Positions 4,881 through 7,201 of a DNA stretch of 7,201 bases are shown one piece after another. The position numbers and the translations under genes were made by a program. The DNA is from Nitrospinota bacterium (GTDB lineage Bacteria > Nitrospirota > Thermodesulfovibrionia > Thermodesulfovibrionales > UBA1546), in the NCBI GenBank assembly GCA_018896985.1, contig JAHILQ010000045.1, positions 1 through 7,201 on the forward strand, read 5' to 3'. The notes below the pieces were generated by a model. The model was given only the letters and a program-made list of their open reading frames with translations, made no database searches and was not told the origin of the DNA. Position 1 is the stretch's first letter. Each line of letters opens with the position of its first letter.

Positions 4881-6944
4881 TTATTTTCCCTCCTTCTTTA
4901 GCGCCTTTAATCTCCTGGCCTCTTTAATTGGTATAGTTAATATCCTTAACATAATATGCACCACAGGGAAAGAGGCGCCTCCTAACACGGCAAGGATAAA
5001 CAGTATATCCAGAAGCTTTATATTTGAACTTCCAAGGACATAGAACTGATTCACTGGCAATACTGAAAATAGCGAGTTGAGTACACCTTGCTCTGCGGTA
5101 TAGAGTGTTGGCTTTCCATCAGCCTTTGAAAGCACGACATAGACATTCTTAAAGAAGTGAGAATCTGCTTGATGACATTTTTCACATTCTTTTACCGCTT
5201 TAGCTTTTGCTGTAAGCTGGTGTGCTTCGATGCCTGTGCGAACGTCCATGATTGCCCTTAGAGTTACATCTGCACCCTTCCTTTTTAACCGTTGAGTAAA
5301 ATTCCATACCTCGCGGGCGTCGACGTTTCCATCCTCATTGGTATCTATTTTCTTTACTAAGCCGGCAGAATCAGTCTCAAGCAACTTCAGCACCTTTTCT
5401 TCAGGGAAAGGATATCCTGTCTTCTTATCGTAGAGAGTAAGATACACTCCTCCTCCTGCTCCTGGAGAATGACAGGTAGCGCACGCTATAGTATCAAGAT
5501 GAAGCCCTGCAAAAGATGACAATTTAATTGGTGGATTCGATAACCACTTTTTATGGAGATTGTCTACATCTTTGTGACACTTGAGACACGTATCTTTCAT
5601 TTTCGTAGTTCTGGCAGTCACTTTCACGTCATGTGCATTGTGACAGGAAGCACAGGTAGGGGAATTCTCTTTTCCTTTACTTCTTGCCTCACCATGGATA
5701 CTTTTTTCGTATACACTATTTATCTCTCCATGACATTTATTACATGACAGTAATCCCAGCGTCTTATCTGTCGTTGCCTTTGCCATTGAGTGGCTGCCAT
5801 GGCAGTCTGTACATGTGGATGATTTGAGATTACCGCTTTTAAGCTGGGCAAGATGAATACTTTCTTCATACAGTTTGTTCGCATTCTCATGACATTTCTT
5901 GCATACCTCTGACGCAGATATAGAATATTTTCGTTTGCTCTCAAAAACCCTCTTTGGATGTTCGGTCTTCGAAAAACCAATATGGCATGCACTGCACTGA
6001 AGTTTATCGTGTACAGATTTTCTGATAACAGATTCATCTACAGAAAGTGAGAGCGACTCGCCGCTCTTCAAGGGCATGCTGAATTTATGTTTATGACAGG
6101 TGAGACAGTACTGGTTTTCTTTTACAGTAGGCTTTAACTCTGACATGCGCTTGATTGAATGTGAACCGTGACATTCAACACAGGTGGTTACTTTGGCTGT
6201 AGTTATCAAATCTGCATGAATTGGTTTTTTCTTGAGCTGTGTTTCTGTATGGCACATGGTGCATGCCTTGGAAACACTTGCACTAAACTCCTTTTTACTC
6301 TTGAAAGTCCTCAATGGATGTTCAGTCTTTGAAAAACCTGTATGACAAACACCGCACTGGAGACTCCCGTGCACAGAGTTTTTAAGGAGCGTTTCATTAA
6401 CAGAGAGAGGAAGCAATTCACCACTGCCCAGTTTCATGCTCAGGTCGTGTTTGTGGCAGGTGAGGCAGTATTGGATATCACTTATGCGGGTCTTCCACTC
6501 GGTAATGCGTTTTATATAATGTGCACCATGACATTCGCTACATGAAGGGGCTTTTGTTTGAGTGATTAAATAGCCGTGTGCAGGTTTTTTCTTGAGCACG
6601 TCATTTGGGTGACACATTGAGCATGACTTGGAAGCGTTTGCAGAGTACTCCTTTTTGCTTGTGATCTTCTTTACCTGCGGGTGGTTTGCCATAGAGATAT
6701 CCATATGACAGCCAGCGCAGCTTGTAGGGTTATGAACAGAATCTGCAAATTCACTGGCATTTATGTACAGGGAGAGCGCCTCTTTATTTTCGAGTTGTTT
6801 AGTTAATCCCTTATAAGAATGGCATCCGAGACATATCCGAGCCTCGTCCGGAAGCTGAACCTCAGCGGCAGTACAATGGCCAGAAAAAATCATAGAAACC
6901 CCCAGAAGTGAGATTAATAAAAAAAATATCGTTTTCTTTTCCAT
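4881..6944 (-). CDS. Membrane-anchored 17-heme cytochrome c with an EF-hand-type loop
   Basis: The 687-residue protein begins with a signal peptide (MEKK, a hydrophobic core, likely cleavage after CTAA near residue 27). It has 17 CXXCH motifs, starting at C38, 76, 108, 135, 160, 197, 228, 255, 280, 317, 348, 378, 401, 431, 453, 488 and 587. The first 16 fall into four quartets with a period near 120 residues. Between hemes 16 and 17, D534-T-N-E-D-G-N-V-D-A-R-E545 matches a canonical EF-hand calcium loop. A single membrane helix at about 643-668 contains H663 and is followed by a lysine/arginine-rich tail, which puts the hemes in the periplasm. It probably conducts electrons between the cytochrome b partner and a further carrier or terminal reductase. 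I chose ATG 6942-6944, which has an AAGGGGG stretch just before it. The in-frame TTG at 6975-6977 lies at the -10 region of the promoter. The terminal acceptor is unknown. Confidence 0.9.
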   Translation of the reverse strand: MEKKTIFFLLISLLGVSMIFSGHCTAAEVQLPDEARICLGCHSYKGLTKQLENKEALSLYINASEFADSVHNPTSCAGCHMDISMANHPQVKKITSKKEYSANASKSCSMCHPNDVLKKKPAHGYLITQTKAPSCSECHGAHYIKRITEWKTRISDIQYCLTCHKHDLSMKLGSGELLPLSVNETLLKNSVHGSLQCGVCHTGFSKTEHPLRTFKSKKEFSASVSKACTMCHTETQLKKKPIHADLITTAKVTTCVECHGSHSIKRMSELKPTVKENQYCLTCHKHKFSMPLKSGESLSLSVDESVIRKSVHDKLQCSACHIGFSKTEHPKRVFESKRKYSISASEVCKKCHENANKLYEESIHLAQLKSGNLKSSTCTDCHGSHSMAKATTDKTLGLLSCNKCHGEINSVYEKSIHGEARSKGKENSPTCASCHNAHDVKVTARTTKMKDTCLKCHKDVDNLHKKWLSNPPIKLSSFAGLHLDTIACATCHSPGAGGGVYLTLYDKKTGYPFPEEKVLKLLETDSAGLVKKIDTNEDGNVDAREVWNFTQRLKRKGADVTLRAIMDVRTGIEAHQLTAKAKAVKECEKCHQADSHFFKNVYVVLSKADGKPTLYTAEQGVLNSLFSVLPVNQFYVLGSSNIKLLDILFILAVLGGASFPVVHIMLRILTIPIKEARRLKALKKEGK
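4888..4894 (-). promoter_or_regulatory. Shine-Dalgarno site of the cytochrome b gene inside the cytochrome c gene
   Basis: AGGAGGG on the minus strand lies in the last codons of the multiheme cytochrome, seven bases before the cytochrome b ATG. With the abutting TAA-ATG junction this indicates coupled translation and a fixed ratio of the two subunits. Confidence 0.85.
5469..6833 (-). repeat. Tandem four-heme modules inside the multiheme cytochrome
   Basis: Residues 38-492 of the cytochrome consist of repeated heme quartets. Heme-to-heme spacings are 38-32-27, then 37-31-27, then 37-31-30, then 30-22-35, with 25, 25 and 23 residues between quartets. Quartets two and three share motifs with near-identical wording, such as FSKTEHP, QYCLTCHKH and LKKKP/VHxxLQC. 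The third and fourth drift away. Internal duplication of a tetraheme unit is the likely origin. The DNA copies have diverged, so this is a protein-level repeat. Confidence 0.8.
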
Positions 6945-6977
6945 AGACCCCCTTTTTAAAAAAATCAAAGATAGCAA

Positions 6978-7006
6978 AGTATAAAATAACTATCAATCTG
7001 AGTCAA
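6978..7006 (-). promoter_or_regulatory. Sigma70-type promoter of the cytochrome c/b operon
   Basis: On the minus strand TTGACT (7001-7006) and TATACT (6978-6983) are separated by exactly 17 bases, each one mismatch from consensus. Transcription would start near 6970, giving a leader of roughly 27 bases before ATG 6942-6944. The site lies between the stop of the right-edge gene and the cytochrome start, where an operon promoter is expected. I see no convincing operator palindrome beside it. Confidence 0.65.
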
Positions 7007-7074
7007 TTTTGGGATATAGACTACCTTAAAAACAGGGATTAAGTCAATCAGAAAATTTAGCAGTCGAAATATGC

Positions 7075-7201
7075 CTACTTGTATACGAAGACCATCGCAT
7101 AAATGATCCCCACAATCAGGCTGATGCCTATGGTCAGGGCAGTAAAGCCGAATAACCGTATGAGGATGCGAACCCATTTCGGCGCAGGTGTGTTGCTGAG
7201 A
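7075..7201 (-). CDS. C-terminal end of an unrecognised membrane protein, cut by the window edge
   Basis: The frame reads about 41 residues to TAG at 7075-7077: a short polar stretch (SNTPAPKW), an arginine-containing segment, then a hydrophobic helix (FGFTALTIGISLIVGIIYAMVF) and a VYK end. It looks like the last transmembrane helix of a membrane protein. I do not recognise the family. It is encoded on the same strand as the cytochrome genes but is separated from them by about 130 bases that contain a promoter, so it is probably a separate transcription unit upstream. No clear terminator follows its stop. Confidence 0.55.
   Translation of the reverse strand, partial: LSNTPAPKWVRILIRLFGFTALTIGISLIVGIIYAMVFVYK

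Noticed and set aside
6965..7177. A 70-codon minus-strand frame upstream of the cytochrome
   Set aside because: It is out of frame with the membrane-protein end at 7075-7201 and runs through the promoter. It shows no recognisable motif.

Overview
The window looks like a piece of an AT-leaning bacterial chromosome from an anaerobic, respiratory organism. It carries a very heme-rich membrane-anchored cytochrome c next to a b-type cytochrome, an ADP-forming acetyl-CoA synthetase, and worn-out transposase pieces. This mix is common in Nitrospirota, Desulfobacterota and anammox-type Planctomycetota. The sequence alone does not let me choose between them.

All intact genes lie on the minus strand, so they read from right to left. 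At the right edge (7075-7201) is the C-terminal end of an unrecognised membrane protein. Next comes a clear sigma70-type promoter (6978-7006). It drives a 687-residue cytochrome c with 17 CXXCH motifs, an EF-hand-type calcium loop and a C-terminal membrane anchor (4881-6944). A four-helix cytochrome b of the b561/PhsC/HydC type (4245-4880) abuts it directly. The pair looks like a two-subunit quinone-linked electron conduit: the b subunit would exchange electrons with the quinone pool and the multiheme subunit would carry them across the periplasm. Immediately after it, and in the same reading frame, is a decayed 3' fragment of another cytochrome c gene (about 3783-4244), with in-frame stops and no start codon.

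The second block is a tight two-gene unit: a single-chain ADP-forming acetate-CoA ligase (1582-3708) and a P-loop/DRTGG protein (507-1580) resembling the N-terminal regulatory half of phosphotransacetylase. They are coupled through a TGA-A-ATG junction, with the ribosome-binding site inside the end of the upstream gene. The ligase would conserve ATP from acetyl-CoA. The DRTGG protein is a probable sensor or regulator, because it lacks the phosphotransacetylase catalytic domain.

The left end (1-470) is a mobile-element graveyard. It holds the C-terminus of an integrase-type transposase on the plus strand, a zinc-ribbon transposase N-terminus on the minus strand, and short TGTCC/CCTGACACC repeats between them. 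The two fragments converge and neither is a complete element.

I see no tRNA, rRNA, CRISPR array or defence system. The most notable item is the 17-heme, EF-hand cytochrome plus cytochrome b pair, followed by the in-frame relict cytochrome downstream of it.
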